Source: Acetanaerobacterium elongatum (GTDB taxonomy: Bacteria; Bacillota; Clostridia; Oscillospirales; Ruminococcaceae). Taken from it: DNA of 64,000 bases. The DNA lies in NCBI RefSeq assembly GCF_900103835.1, contig NZ_FNID01000004.1, positions 1-64,000 on the forward strand, in the 5' to 3' direction. The translations under genes and the position numbers were made by a program. How positions within the stretch are numbered: the first letter of the stretch is position 1; each line of letters starts with the position of its first letter. Of this stretch, positions 25,863 to 35,218 are shown one piece after another. A model generated the notes under the pieces. The model saw only the letters and a program-made list of their open reading frames with translations. It was not told the DNA's origin and did not search any database.

Positions 25863-26126
25863 TTACTCTGCAAAACCGGATTCTACAAGCTTGTACAGCC
25901 CCTCGGCAGCCTGCTGCTCGTCAGCGCCGTCTGCGATTATTCTAATCGTAGTGCCGCCTACAATGCCAAGTGAAAGAACTCCTAAGAGGCTTTTTGCGTT
26001 TACTCTGCGCTCTTCCTTCTCCACCCAAATGGAAGACTTGTACTCATTGGCTTTTTGTATAAAAAAAGTAGCAGGGCGCGCATGCAAACCCACCTGATTC
26101 TGGACGGTTACATCTTTTACAAACAT
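25863..26126 (-). CDS. ptsH: HPr-family phosphocarrier protein
   Basis: 87 residues from ATG at 26126 (AAAGG five bases upstream). NQVGLHARPATFFIQKAN contains the phosphorylated His15, and VNAKSLLGVLSLGI contains regulatory Ser46, the HPr kinase target used in carbon catabolite repression through CcpA. Both sites are kept, so this is HPr rather than the His-less Crh. No enzyme I gene adjoins it; it stands alone with its own promoter and terminator. Confidence 0.92.
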   Translation of the reverse strand: MFVKDVTVQNQVGLHARPATFFIQKANEYKSSIWVEKEERRVNAKSLLGVLSLGIVGGTTIRIIADGADEQQAAEGLYKLVESGFAE

Positions 26127-26224
26127 AAGGCCTTTCCTCTCTTGCAGTGTTAATTTGGTTTTGCAATAACCATAAGCATATTTTCTTTGGTTCATCATTA
26201 CTTTACGTAAATTACATACTCTAT

Positions 26225-26252
26225 ATTATAGCAGTTTTATTTGAGCCGTCAA
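26225..26252 (-). promoter_or_regulatory. Promoter of the HPr gene
   Basis: Minus strand: TTGACG (26252-26247), 16-base spacer, TATAAT (26230-26225), about 100 bases before the ATG. A palindrome TTTACGTAAA lies in the leader near 26202-26211 and might be an operator. Confidence 0.75.
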
Positions 26253-26338
26253 CGAAAAAACCTTGTTTCGGTAGTATTCGTGCATAAATTCTGCGTGTTT
26301 TCCAATAAACAGACAACGCGCCACTGCCCCATTGTGCA

Positions 26339-27064
26339 CTATAACCATAATGTTTTCAACATCATCAGCAGATTATACACCACAGGAACCAATAATGAGG
26401 GCAGCATGCTTACTGTTTTAATCTTTCCAATTTTCATTAGGTTTATACCGATACATAATACCAGCGCAAAGCCCACAAGGCATACGGAATTGATAACCTC
26501 AGAGGTAAAAAAGCCGGTAAGCGCACCGGCGCCAATACTGATTGCTCCCTGATAGAGCAGAACCGGTATGAATGAAAACAATACGCCGATACCAAGGGTG
26601 GCTGTAAGCACCACGGCACTGATGCCGTCCAGCGCGCTTTTGATAAGCAGTACCGTTCGGTCGCCAAGCAGGCCGTCGTTTAACGAGCCTACGATCGCCA
26701 TAGCGCCCACGCAGTAAAGCATGGTAGCAGCAATCAAGCCTTTGGAGAAACCCTCGCCGCCGATACGTTTTTCAAGCTTAAGCCCCGCCTCGGTAAGGCG
26801 CTCCTCAAGCTTAAGTGCCTCACCGATTACGGTGCCGATAGCAAGGCTTAGAATGAGCAGCATGGTTCCTTCGGTGGAAATTTTACCGTCTGTGCCCACT
26901 GTGACCATGGCCTGCAATACCCCGGAGATGCCCACGACTACCACTGCAAGACCCAGCGCGACCTGAACACTGTCTGAGATGCGCTGCGGAATCCCCTTTT
27001 TGAGCAGCAATCCAACCAGTGAGCCTGCAATGATAGCGCCCGCATTTATTAATGTACCAATCAT
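26339..27064 (-). CDS. DUF554 family membrane protein
   Basis: About 241 residues, six or more hydrophobic segments. The N-terminus MIGTLINAGAIIAGSLVGLL and the middle MLYCVGAMAIVGSLNDGLLGD, then LLIKSALDGISAVVLTATLG, are the DUF554 (YdfK/YqgA) pattern; function is not established, though a transport role is usually assumed. The ATG at 27064 matches the family start; the ORF opens at 27118. It stands directly after trmD, where rplS is expected. Confidence 0.85.
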   Translation of the reverse strand: MIGTLINAGAIIAGSLVGLLLKKGIPQRISDSVQVALGLAVVVVGISGVLQAMVTVGTDGKISTEGTMLLILSLAIGTVIGEALKLEERLTEAGLKLEKRIGGEGFSKGLIAATMLYCVGAMAIVGSLNDGLLGDRTVLLIKSALDGISAVVLTATLGIGVLFSFIPVLLYQGAISIGAGALTGFFTSEVINSVCLVGFALVLCIGINLMKIGKIKTVSMLPSLLVPVVYNLLMMLKTLWL

Positions 27065-27114
27065 GTAATATATCTTGTCCTTCCTATGGAGCGTCTGGTT
27101 GTAGGAGAATAACA

Positions 27115-27882
27115 TCAAGGCTCCTGCTGCCCCTGGGCGGCTTTCTGTGCAAGCTGTTTCTTGTAGCTTTGCAGAAACTTAATATCCTTTTCGCTCAGCT
27201 GGGCGGACTTGAGCATATCCTTGCGCTTATCGTAGGTAAGCATGAGCATCTGCTCCCTGCGCCACTTTTCAATGTTAGCGTGATGACCGGTGAGCAGTAC
27301 ATCGGGTACGGTCATGCCCTCCCATTCCGGCGGGCGGGTGTACTGCGGGTACTCCAGCAGGCCGGAGTAATGGCTTTCCTGCGTGAAACACTCCTCACTG
27401 GAGAGTACACCCTCGCACATACGGGCAACCGTATCCACCAACACCAGTGCGGGCAGCTCTCCGCCTGTTAGCACATAATCGCCGATGGAGATTTCTTCGT
27501 TAACAATCTTATCGAGCACACGCTGGTCTACCCCCTCGTAATGCCCGCAAAGGATAAACAGATTCGGCAGCCTGGAAAGCTCCGCAACCCTCTGCTGTGT
27601 TAGACGTGTACCCTTAGGGGACATATATATCACATGCGGCCTTTCACCCAGCTGCGCCTCAATATCCAAAAAGCAGCGGTAGATTGGCTCTGCCTGCATC
27701 AGCATGCCCATGCCACCGCCGTAGGGGGTATCGTCCACACGGCGGTGCTTATCCTGAGTGTAGGCGCGGATATCGTGACAATAGCACTCCATCAACCCCG
27801 CACGGATAGCACGGCCTGTGATGCTCTCGTTCACCACTGTTTCGCACATGGCGGGAAACAGGGTGGCTATATCAAAACGCAT
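27115..27882 (-). CDS. trmD: tRNA (guanine37-N1)-methyltransferase TrmD
   Basis: About 255 residues. It methylates G37 of tRNAs and prevents frameshifting. N-terminal FDIATLFPAMCETVVNESI, the SAM-binding trefoil knot with DTPYGGGMGMLMQAEPIYR, YMSPKGTRLTQQRVAELS, LFILCGHYEGVDQRVLD and IGDYVLTGGELPALVLVDTV. ATG at 27882 is preferred because AGGA is then ten bases away, against one base for GTG at 27891. It is 13 bases after rimM in the same operon. Confidence 0.95.
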   Translation of the reverse strand: MRFDIATLFPAMCETVVNESITGRAIRAGLMECYCHDIRAYTQDKHRRVDDTPYGGGMGMLMQAEPIYRCFLDIEAQLGERPHVIYMSPKGTRLTQQRVAELSRLPNLFILCGHYEGVDQRVLDKIVNEEISIGDYVLTGGELPALVLVDTVARMCEGVLSSEECFTQESHYSGLLEYPQYTRPPEWEGMTVPDVLLTGHHANIEKWRREQMLMLTYDKRKDMLKSAQLSEKDIKFLQSYKKQLAQKAAQGQQEP

Positions 27883-27894
27883 ACGCGTCACATC

Positions 27895-28404
27895 CTAATC
27901 TGGATTAAAGAGGCCCTCGAGCGGCTTGATGCGCATAATCTCGCGCTCGGTATCGGTATCGATGATTACCTGAGGAATGGCGGGAATAAGATATTCCAAC
28001 TCGCCGTTTTTAATGGTGTATACATCGTTGGCTCCGGTTTGAGATACATCGGTGATAACGCCGTATTCCTCGCCCGTATCATCGTCGATTACCTTTATGC
28101 CGATAAGGTCCTGCACAAAATACTCACCCTCGGCAAGCTTTACGTCGGAACGGCTGATGTAGAGCACCTGCCCACGCAGCGTAACCGCTCGTTCAATGGT
28201 ATCGTACCCCTCAAGTTTCATAATCACAATGTTTTTGTGCACGCGCGCATCTTCCACCGTCAGCTTGATCTCACCCTTTTTCAGGTAGACGTGCTTAAAG
28301 TCGGTGAGAAAATCGGGGGTGTCGCACCATGGGTAAACGCGCACCTCGCCTTTGATGCCGTGCGTGGTAACAATCTCTCCGGTTTCTAAAAACTGTTTTT
28401 TCAT
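27895..28404 (-). CDS. rimM: Ribosome maturation factor RimM
   Basis: 169 residues. The N-terminal RimM domain starts ETGEIVTTHGIKGEVRVYP; the C-terminal PRC barrel has EYFVQDLIGIKVIDDDTGEE and ends ERE-IMRIKPLEGLFNPD. It binds S19 during 30S maturation. Start ATG at 28404 with AGAGG six bases upstream; the in-frame extension upstream has no homology. Confidence 0.93.
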   Translation of the reverse strand: MKKQFLETGEIVTTHGIKGEVRVYPWCDTPDFLTDFKHVYLKKGEIKLTVEDARVHKNIVIMKLEGYDTIERAVTLRGQVLYISRSDVKLAEGEYFVQDLIGIKVIDDDTGEEYGVITDVSQTGANDVYTIKNGELEYLIPAIPQVIIDTDTEREIMRIKPLEGLFNPD

Positions 28405-28525
28405 ACAGTACCTCTGCAACTTGATTTCGCTGAACCAATACCAAAAAAGCAGGAGCCGCCCCGAGGCATGGGCCATGGATTCCACGCCCGTCCGCCTTGA
28501 AACAGCCCCTTTTACAGTCATTCGG

Positions 28526-28759
28526 TTAGTCGATTTCCACCGCTACCTTTTCGCCGGTGCGGCTGGCGGCGGCACGCATAACCGTGCGTATCGCCTTGGC
28601 TATTCTGCCCTGCTTGCCGATTACGCGGCCCATATCCTCGGGGCCGACATGAAGATGGTACACGATAACGCCCTCGGCGTCGGGAGCATCTACCGTAACG
28701 CTTACGGCAGACTTATCCTCTACCAGCCCGGAGGCTAAGGTAATAAGAAGCTTCTCCAT
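28526..28759 (-). CDS. khpA: KH-domain RNA-binding protein KhpA
   Basis: 77 residues: MEKLLITLASGLVEDKSAV and the KH core VGPEDMGRVIGKQGRIAKAI with its GxxG loop (GKQG). KhpA pairs with KhpB as an RNA chaperone and in several Firmicutes affects division and cell length. Start at 28759 with AAAGGAAGG upstream. Position between rpsP and rimM is the Firmicute norm. Confidence 0.93.
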   Translation of the reverse strand: MEKLLITLASGLVEDKSAVSVTVDAPDAEGVIVYHLHVGPEDMGRVIGKQGRIAKAIRTVMRAAASRTGEKVAVEID

Positions 28760-28797
28760 CCTGCAGCCTTCCTTTCTCTGTAACAAGCATTACAGCA

Positions 28798-29037
28798 TTA
28801 CTGGCCGATTTTTTTGAGCAGTGCCTTTACGGTATCGGTGGGCTGAGCGCCATTCTTAATCCACTTGTCTACCTTCTCGGTGTCTACGTTGATTACGGAA
28901 GGCTCCTTGGTGGGATCGTAGTAACCAAGCTCCTCAATGAATCTGCCGTCGCGGGGGTAACGGGAATCTGCAACTACTATGCGGTAAAACGGGGCTTTTT
29001 TAGCGCCCATTCTGCGAAGTCTGATCTTAACAGCCAT
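28798..29037 (-). CDS. rpsP: 30S ribosomal protein S16
   Basis: 79 residues: [40 protein letters not shown] and a C-terminal helix ending [13 protein letters not shown] precedes the ATG at 29037. Normal length and position after ffh. Confidence 0.97.
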   Translation of the reverse strand: MAVKIRLRRMGAKKAPFYRIVVADSRYPRDGRFIEELGYYDPTKEPSVINVDTEKVDKWIKNGAQPTDTVKALLKKIGQ

Positions 29038-29114
29038 CGTCTTTTTCCTCCAATATCTCTGTGTAAAAAATTTATGTTTACGGCAAACCAGGTGGTTAAC
29101 CGCAACGAACAAGA

Positions 29115-30455
29115 TTAAAAGGGCATTCTGCCGGGGAGCATACCGCCGAAGCGGCCTTTGCCGTGCTTGGGCGCGTGAGAAAACTGTTTTACAAGCTTCT
29201 GCATCTGCTCAAACTGGCGCAGCAACATATTTACATCCTGCACCGTGGTGCCGCTGCCAGCTGCAATGCGGCGCTTGCGGGAAGGGTTAATAATGGCGGG
29301 CTTTTCGCGTTCCTTCGCCGTCATGGAATGGATGATGGCCTCAATCCTTGCCAGACGCCTTTCGTCAATATCGTCGGGCGAAATCTGGTTGCCGCCCGGC
29401 AGCATCGAAAGCACCTGCTGCAACGAACCCATATTCTTTACCTGCTTCATCTGGTCTAGCAGATCGTTTAAATCAAAGGAGTTTTTCTTTAGCTTTTCCG
29501 CCATTTTCTCGGCGTCTTTTTGGCTAACCTCGGTCTGTGCTTTTTCGATTAAGGTGAGCACGTCACCCATGCCGAGAATTCTTGATGCCATACGGTCGGG
29601 ATAAAACGGCTCAAGGTCGTCGAGCTTTTCGCCCATGCCCACAAACTTGATGGGCTTGCCCGTAACCGCGCGCACCGAAAGCGCCGCGCCGCCGCGGGTA
29701 TCACCGTCGAGCTTAGTTAGGATGACACCGTCGATGCCCAAGGCATCGTCGAATGACTTGGCTACGTTTACGGCATCCTGACCGGTCATGGAGTCTACCA
29801 CCAGCAGGATATCGGAGGGCTCCACCGTCGATTTGATATCCTTCAGCTCGCCCATCAGCTGCTCGTCGATATGCAGACGGCCTGCGGTATCGAGTATTAC
29901 ATAGTCGTTGCCGTAATCCCTTGCGTGCGCCAGCGCCTTTTTGGCAATCTGCACGGGGCTTGCGGTGCCCATTTCAAACACCGGAGTATTTGCCTTGGCG
30001 CCTACCACCTTCAGCTGCTCGATGGCGGCTGGGCGGTAGATATCGCAGGCTACCAGCAGCGGGCGGTGCCCCTGCTTTTTAAGCATGTTGGCAAGCTTGG
30101 CGCTATGAGTGGTTTTACCGGCGCCCTGCAGCCCGCACATCATTACAACAGCGGGGGGACGCTTGGGCGATTTAAGCCTTACCTCGCTCACACCCATGAG
30201 TGCGGTAAGCTCCTCGTTTACAATCTTGATTACCTGCTGTGCGGGGGTGAGGCTCTCCAGCACCTGCGCACCTATGGCCTTTTCGCTTACCTGCGCAACA
30301 AAATCCTTTGCTACCTTATAGCTAACATCGGCCTCCAGCAGCGCAAGGCGCACCTCGCGCATGGCCTCTTTAATATCCGATTCCGACAGCTTACCCTTCG
30401 CCCGCAGGCGCTTAAACGCTGCCGAAAGCTTATCTGAAAGCCCTTCAAACGCCAT
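29115..30455 (-). CDS. ffh: Signal recognition particle protein Ffh
   Basis: 446 residues. N domain helices; G domain with [28 protein letters not shown] and [15 protein letters not shown] domain from about 300, methionine-rich, with [18 protein letters not shown] binding SRP RNA and a Gly/Met-rich end. It takes nascent membrane proteins to FtsY. AAGGGATG lies upstream of the ATG. Confidence 0.97.
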   Translation of the reverse strand: MAFEGLSDKLSAAFKRLRAKGKLSESDIKEAMREVRLALLEADVSYKVAKDFVAQVSEKAIGAQVLESLTPAQQVIKIVNEELTALMGVSEVRLKSPKRPPAVVMMCGLQGAGKTTHSAKLANMLKKQGHRPLLVACDIYRPAAIEQLKVVGAKANTPVFEMGTASPVQIAKKALAHARDYGNDYVILDTAGRLHIDEQLMGELKDIKSTVEPSDILLVVDSMTGQDAVNVAKSFDDALGIDGVILTKLDGDTRGGAALSVRAVTGKPIKFVGMGEKLDDLEPFYPDRMASRILGMGDVLTLIEKAQTEVSQKDAEKMAEKLKKNSFDLNDLLDQMKQVKNMGSLQQVLSMLPGGNQISPDDIDERRLARIEAIIHSMTAKEREKPAIINPSRKRRIAAGSGTTVQDVNMLLRQFEQMQKLVKQFSHAPKHGKGRFGGMLPGRMPF

Positions 30456-30502
30456 GGCTGTTCATCCCTTCCCAAACAAAAGCTTTACCGGTTTTGAAAC
30501 CG

Positions 30503-30865
30503 CTATTCCGAAAGCTCGCGCGCAAGCCGGAAGATGGTGTCTGCCGCCTGTGCAACCTCGCGGGAATAGCCGTGCTTTGTATTATAATCCTCAATAGCCT
30601 TGGCATTAACCATAATCTGCTCAAGGCCCTCCTGCATACGCCCAAACCGTGCGGCAATGCCCAGCTTATTCTCAAGCTCCTGCATAATGCCCTCGCCGCG
30701 CTTGATACTGTCGCGCACACCCTGACGGGTGATGCCCTCGATTTCGGCAATCTCGGCTAGCGAAAGGTCTTCGTTATAATAAAACTCAATAGCCTCGCGC
30801 TGCTTTTCGGTGATAGCATCCCCGTAAAAATCAAGCAATACCGAGATATTCAGATTCTTTGGCAC
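30503..30865 (-). CDS. ylxM: YlxM, SRP-associated helix-turn-helix protein
   Basis: 120 residues: VLLDFYGDAITEKQREAIEF, then a sigma-70-region-4-like helix-turn-helix (LSLAEIAEIEGITRQGVRDS) and a helical C-terminus. YlxM is encoded before ffh throughout Firmicutes and in streptococci takes part in the SRP system. It is the first gene of the operon running to trmD. Confidence 0.92.
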   Translation of the reverse strand: MPKNLNISVLLDFYGDAITEKQREAIEFYYNEDLSLAEIAEIEGITRQGVRDSIKRGEGIMQELENKLGIAARFGRMQEGLEQIMVNAKAIEDYNTKHGYSREVAQAADTIFRLARELSE

Positions 30866-30912
30866 GCGTGGTCACTCCTTCACAGATACATGCCGATGCA
30901 CGTTTGCTCTAT

Positions 30913-30931
30913 GTAAAGTAAACATCTTTAC
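30913..30931. promoter_or_regulatory. Inverted repeat at the ylxM transcription start
   Basis: GTAAAG (30913-30918), seven bases, CTTTAC (30926-30931). It begins two bases after the -10 box, so it overlaps the expected +1 and could be a small operator or a 5'-end hairpin. Confidence 0.4.
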
Positions 30932-30933
30932 AT

Positions 30934-30962
30934 ATTTTATAATAAAAATAGCTGTCTGTCAA
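30934..30962 (-). promoter_or_regulatory. Promoter of the ylxM-ffh-rpsP-khpA-rimM-trmD operon
   Basis: Minus strand: -35 TTGACA (30962-30957), 17-base spacer, -10 TAAAAT (30939-30934), about 70 bases before ylxM. Consensus -35 and ideal spacing. Confidence 0.88.
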
Positions 30963-31030
30963 GGCTTTTTTCTTTACAAACGCTAATGTTTTGCAACAAA
31001 GTGTCAAGTAATTTGGTCCATTAATAGGGT

Positions 31031-31060
31031 TTCCCCCTTTCCTAGTGCGGAAAGGGGGAA
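31031..31060. other. Strong stem-loop between the export operon and ylxM
   Basis: TTCCCCCTTTCC, loop TAGTGC, and its exact complement: a 12-bp stem. No T-run on either side, so termination is uncertain; it may still end the minus-strand export operon beyond the repeat element. Confidence 0.6.
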
Positions 31061-31099
31061 TGGGGGTACAAATATATCAGCAAGTTTTCTGAAATGCTT

Positions 31100-31193
31100 T
31101 AATTACATTAAAACCTTTCGCATATGGGCTTTGATGAAGATTTTCATAACGACGCCAGTGCATCGTCTGAATACATTTTTCAAGGATTCGTAT
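31100..31193. repeat. Palindromic intergenic element, copy 5 (left end degenerate)
   Basis: The interior ACCTTTCGCATATGGGCTTTG and the hairpin ACGACGC-CAGT-GCATCGT match copies 3 and 6, and the right end reads GGATTCGTAT. The left terminal repeat is not clear. It abuts the stop codon of the permease gene, overlapping it by one base. Confidence 0.7.
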
Positions 31194-32662
31194 TACTCGT
31201 GCTTGATGGCTTCCAGCGCGCTGATTTTAACCGCGCGGTTTGCTGGGTAAAAACCCGAGGCAAGGCCCACAAAGGTGGCAAACGCCATACCCAGCAGCAC
31301 CAGCCAGAGCGGAATAATAGATATCTGTACCGGGGTGCTGCCGTCGCCCATACCGCCGCCGAACATACTTGCCATGATGCCATTTGCAAGCACCTGATTC
31401 ATGATAAAGGATGCAAGATAACTGATACCCACGCCGGCCGCGCCGCCCATAACGCCGATGGCGCCCGCCTCCATAAGGAAGATGGAGCGGATATTGCCAA
31501 GGTTGCAGCCAAGCACCTTCATTACACCAATCTCGCGGGTACGCTCGTAGATGGACATAACCATGGTGTTGGCGATACCGAGCGCCGCAACCAGGAGCGA
31601 GATACCGCCGAGGCTGCCGAGGATAATCTGTATTACCATCGTCTGCTGCTTCATGGGCTGGCGGTAGGTTTCGAAGCTGTAGGTTTCAAAGCCCAGCGAC
31701 TTGATATATTTATCCACCGCCTCGACATTGTTCATATCATCGACGCGCACCTTCACATTTTGGTAGCCGTTATCTTCGTTGGGGTTGGTGCGGATTTTAT
31801 TGAGCTTATTATACTGGGCGTTTAACTCCTTGGCAAACTCTATATCCATGAAGATTGCGCCCATGGTGTTATAATCCTTGAAGTTGCCTAGCAACACGCC
31901 TGTTGGCTTAACCTTGTATTCATACTTTCTGGTGGGGGTATCTTTATCCTTATTGCTGTTGTCATCCGAATTACTGCTATTATTGCCGGTCTCGCCGGAT
32001 ATCATTACACCACCGCCACCGTAGGAAAAGTATTTCTCTCCGCCGCCGTTGTTTTCTTCGTCGGCCTTAACCACCCTCATGGTGAATTTATCCTTCATGG
32101 GGTTTACAAAGGGGTCCTGCACCTTTCCGTTTTCATCCGGGTCCGGGCCAACCCATTTGTTCGGGCGTTTGGGATCGATAAAGCTATAGGCTGCCTGCTC
32201 GCCAAATATCAGCGCCTGCTTGCCGTCACTTTCGGTGGGAAGCAGACCTTCCTTTGTTTTGTAGCCGAATTTGTCCAGCTGGTCGAGATACACACCGACC
32301 AGATTATTCTGGTAAACATACTTTCCAGAGGATAGCTGAATCTGGTTGTTCCATACCTCAAAAACCGGGGTGACACCAACAACATGGGGCTGAGCGGCAA
32401 AGTCTTTGAGCACACTGTCGTCCAGCTTCTGCGCCTTGGTGCCGTCCTCCCTCATGCCGCCGTAGTTATAAATCTCAATCATGGTGAGGTCCATCATGCC
32501 TTCGATCATCTTGGTCTGCGCCGCATCCATCCCCACACCAAGCGAGATGGTGACGATGATGGCGCAGGTGCCGATGATAACGCCCATTACGGTAAGCAGG
32601 GTTCTTACCTTTCTGCGGAAGAGATTGCGAAAGCACATGGATATAACATCAAATATCCTCAT
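31193..32662 (-). CDS. MacB/FtsX-family ABC transporter permease
   Basis: 489 residues. One N-terminal membrane helix (VRTLLTVMGVIIGTCAIIVT), a large outside domain of about 270 residues with a Ser/Asn/Asp-rich insertion (TGNNSSNSDDNSNKDKDTP), then three C-terminal helices of the FtsX fold with IANTMVMSIYERTREIGVMK, the usual signature. This four-helix layout fits MacB/LolE mechanotransmission systems that move substrates on the outer side of the membrane rather than through it. It overlaps the preceding gene by 14 bases and ends the operon. Confidence 0.85.
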   Translation of the reverse strand: MRIFDVISMCFRNLFRRKVRTLLTVMGVIIGTCAIIVTISLGVGMDAAQTKMIEGMMDLTMIEIYNYGGMREDGTKAQKLDDSVLKDFAAQPHVVGVTPVFEVWNNQIQLSSGKYVYQNNLVGVYLDQLDKFGYKTKEGLLPTESDGKQALIFGEQAAYSFIDPKRPNKWVGPDPDENGKVQDPFVNPMKDKFTMRVVKADEENNGGGEKYFSYGGGGVMISGETGNNSSNSDDNSNKDKDTPTRKYEYKVKPTGVLLGNFKDYNTMGAIFMDIEFAKELNAQYNKLNKIRTNPNEDNGYQNVKVRVDDMNNVEAVDKYIKSLGFETYSFETYRQPMKQQTMVIQIILGSLGGISLLVAALGIANTMVMSIYERTREIGVMKVLGCNLGNIRSIFLMEAGAIGVMGGAAGVGISYLASFIMNQVLANGIMASMFGGGMGDGSTPVQISIIPLWLVLLGMAFATFVGLASGFYPANRAVKISALEAIKHE

Positions 32663-34055
32663 CTTCGCGCTCTCTCCTCTTTTTCTTTACCACCTTCACG
32701 ATGATGACCGTAATAATAATAGCTACGAGCACCCCGCCGCCGATAATGCCCCACAGGATAAAGGGGTTCTGGGGCTTTTCTTCACCGGGCATTGATTCAC
32801 CGGGAACGGGCGTGTCTATAATTGGGGGTTTCTCGTCGGGCATGGGTTGTATTACCGCCTTAAAATCCTTGGAAACCTCGGAAACCTGCAGCTTATCGTT
32901 TTCGTATGAGAGGACAAACTTCAGGTTCTTCTCGCCCGCTTCGGGGAAGGTAAGGTATAAGTCCGGGCTTGATACGGCTTTGGACGGCTCGATGCTGCCG
33001 ACATAAACATCGGCGTACTCGGTGCCTGCCTCGTCAACCACCTTAATCTCGGCATTATACAGGGTAGCAAAGCCCGAGTTGATTACCGAGTAGGAAACCT
33101 CCTGTTCCTGATTGGGGAAGATCATATCGGGCAGCTTGATTTTCTGTATCTTTACACGCTCCACCGTATCGGCGGCCATTGAAATGGTAACCGTATCACC
33201 GCCCGCAACCGCGTTTTCGCCGTCGATATCAAAGTATTCAAAGGTGGATGTCAGTGAAACGGATTGTACCTCATCCTTAGCCGATGCGGTAAGAAAGAAT
33301 TTTAAAGATTCTGTTACGGTCTTTCCGGGGCTAAGGCTATCTATGTAGATAGTATCCGATGCGCTTTTGATACGCAGATCGCCCGAAGGCTTTACCGCCA
33401 GCACAATATTGCGCATAATCTTGTTTGTGCTGGTGTTTTTGAGGGTAAAGGAGAGCGGCACATCCTGCCCCGCAATCGCCTCGCCGTAGGAATAGCTGTC
33501 TACAATCAGGTGGGGCTTGAGTGCGGCAATCGGTTTGCTGGTAGTGTCACTGGAGCTGGTATCCGCACTGCCGCCGCTACTTGGCCTGAATTTCCTGTTA
33601 GTTGTTAAATCATAAGTCAAGATTTCTTTTGAATATGAGCCATCGGGGTTTTGGTGGAGAATAGAGAAAGAAATATTGTTTCCTGTATGATTATCTTTAA
33701 GATTCGCAAATTTAACAGTAAAACGACACCCAAGTGTTATTGAACTATCTGGTTTAGTAATTGATTGAATATCTATAGGGTCTGTACTCATATAACCATC
33801 TATTGAGTCATTTACCGGCACTAGGGTACAACTCTCTAAAAGAGCAGTTTGATTATCTACTACGTCAGATCCACCAATAACTGTCAATGTAATATCATAT
33901 CCCCCACTTCCTGAATTGGAGAGGTCAACGTTTGCCGTAGATACATAGCTACCGCTAAAAGCGCTTAAACTAACTGTTGAAATTTGTATTATACCAAAGA
34001 ACATTGTGAATAAAATTATAACAGTACAAACTAATGATAAAAGTCTTCTATTCAT
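32649..34055 (-). CDS. Surface-exposed, membrane-anchored protein with CARDB-like domains (export operon)
   Basis: 468 residues. Signal or anchor helix (LLSLVCTVIILFTMFFGIIQI), an outside part of beta-rich domains, and a C-terminal anchor (PFILWGIIGGGVLVAIIITV) with a basic tail KKKRRERE. The stretches LIVDSYSYGEAIAGQDVPLS, FTLKNTSTNKIMRNI and EQEVSYSVINSGFATLYNAE resemble CARDB/NEW3 Ig-like adhesion domains. ATG at 34055 overlaps the ATPase stop. Lying between an ATPase and its permease, it probably takes the adaptor place of MacA. The first 150 or so codons are AT-rich compared with the rest and its neighbours, which may mean a replaced domain. Confidence 0.7.
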   Translation of the reverse strand: MNRRLLSLVCTVIILFTMFFGIIQISTVSLSAFSGSYVSTANVDLSNSGSGGYDITLTVIGGSDVVDNQTALLESCTLVPVNDSIDGYMSTDPIDIQSITKPDSSITLGCRFTVKFANLKDNHTGNNISFSILHQNPDGSYSKEILTYDLTTNRKFRPSSGGSADTSSSDTTSKPIAALKPHLIVDSYSYGEAIAGQDVPLSFTLKNTSTNKIMRNIVLAVKPSGDLRIKSASDTIYIDSLSPGKTVTESLKFFLTASAKDEVQSVSLTSTFEYFDIDGENAVAGGDTVTISMAADTVERVKIQKIKLPDMIFPNQEQEVSYSVINSGFATLYNAEIKVVDEAGTEYADVYVGSIEPSKAVSSPDLYLTFPEAGEKNLKFVLSYENDKLQVSEVSKDFKAVIQPMPDEKPPIIDTPVPGESMPGEEKPQNPFILWGIIGGGVLVAIIITVIIVKVVKKKRREREDEDI

Positions 34056-35097
34056 GTGCAACCGCTCCCTGCTCGTCTTTTTTCTGTTCATCGGGTGTCT
34101 GCTGTGCTGCCGAAGGTTCGCTCGGCTCCCCGGCCTTTAATTCAACCTGAACCGTTTCAGGCTGCGGATTCTTGCTTTTTCTAAAAAGCCCCTCAAATAA
34201 ACGTTTCTTGAGTTTACCGCCTTGCGCTTCGGAAGGCTCTTTGCCCTTTTTCGCTTTTTTATCTGGCTTTGACTTTTTACCTTTTCCCTTTTGTGCCTCG
34301 GCTTTGGCAGCCTTGCGCTGTTCCTTTTCGGCGGCCTCTTTTTCGGCCTCCGCTTCCTTTTCGAGCCGAATCTTCTCCAGCTCCTCCTTCAGGACGGCGC
34401 GCTGTTCCTCGGTAACCCGCTCGTCGCTTTCAATATTACCGTCAATAATGCGGATTACCCGATCTGCAAACAACGAGATTTCGCTGTCGTGCGTAACCAG
34501 TATGAAGGTCTGGCTGTTTTCGCGCGACATCTTCACCATCAGGTTCATCACCTCGTAGGTGGTTTTGGTATCAAGGTTGCCGGTTGGTTCGTCGGCAAAC
34601 ACTATCTTGGGCTTTGCCACAAATGCTCTGGCTATACCCACGCGCTGCTGCTGCCCGCCCGACATCTGGGTAGGCTTATGCCGTGCCCGGCTTTTCAGCC
34701 CTACCTCGTTTAACATCTGCAAAGCAAGCTTGTTGCGCTTGCTTTTGCCAACCCCTTGGAACAGCAGCGGCATGGCCACGTTCTCGATAGCCGTTAACGC
34801 GGGCAAGAGGTTGTAAGACTGGAACACAAACCCGACATTCTTCTGGCGAAATCTCGTGAGGCGATTTTCTGATAGCTTGGTGATGTCGTACTTGCCGCCA
34901 ATCGTTACTGTGCCGCGGCTTGGCTTTTCCAAGCCCGCCAGCATATTCAGCAGAGTGGATTTACCCGAACCGGAGGTGCCCAATATACAAAGTATCTCGC
35001 CACGCTCAATATCGAGATTGATATTGTTCAGCGCCACTACCTTTTCGGAGCCTATGCGGTATACCTTGCGAAGATTACGTATTTCAATGAAGCTCAA
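34048..35097 (-). CDS. ABC transporter ATP-binding protein (MacB/LolD type) with charged C-terminal extension
   Basis: 349 residues. Residues 1-225 are a LolD/MacB ATPase: [40 protein letters not shown], signature [16 protein letters not shown], Walker [14 protein letters not shown]-loop LVTHDSEIS. The remaining 120 or so residues are a Lys/Glu/Ala-rich low-complexity tail ([20 protein letters not shown] and [19 protein letters not shown]) not usual in the family. The start is TTG at 35097, supported by AAGGAGG seven bases upstream. First gene of the three-gene operon. Confidence 0.88.
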   Translation of the reverse strand: MSFIEIRNLRKVYRIGSEKVVALNNINLDIERGEILCILGTSGSGKSTLLNMLAGLEKPSRGTVTIGGKYDITKLSENRLTRFRQKNVGFVFQSYNLLPALTAIENVAMPLLFQGVGKSKRNKLALQMLNEVGLKSRARHKPTQMSGGQQQRVGIARAFVAKPKIVFADEPTGNLDTKTTYEVMNLMVKMSRENSQTFILVTHDSEISLFADRVIRIIDGNIESDERVTEEQRAVLKEELEKIRLEKEAEAEKEAAEKEQRKAAKAEAQKGKGKKSKPDKKAKKGKEPSEAQGGKLKKRLFEGLFRKSKNPQPETVQVELKAGEPSEPSAAQQTPDEQKKDEQGAVAHE

Positions 35098-35218
35098 AAG
35101 CAGGCCTCCTTCTATTTTGTCTTTGACGCAACACGGTACAGTATATTTTTCTGCTGTTATAATTAGTGCATTGGAATAAGAAAATTATTGCAGACATTTT
35201 AACAATTATTTCGAGAAA

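Noticed and set aside
32701-33006. Plus-strand open frames within the export operon
   Set aside because: Antisense shadows of the CARDB-like protein gene without starts or homology.
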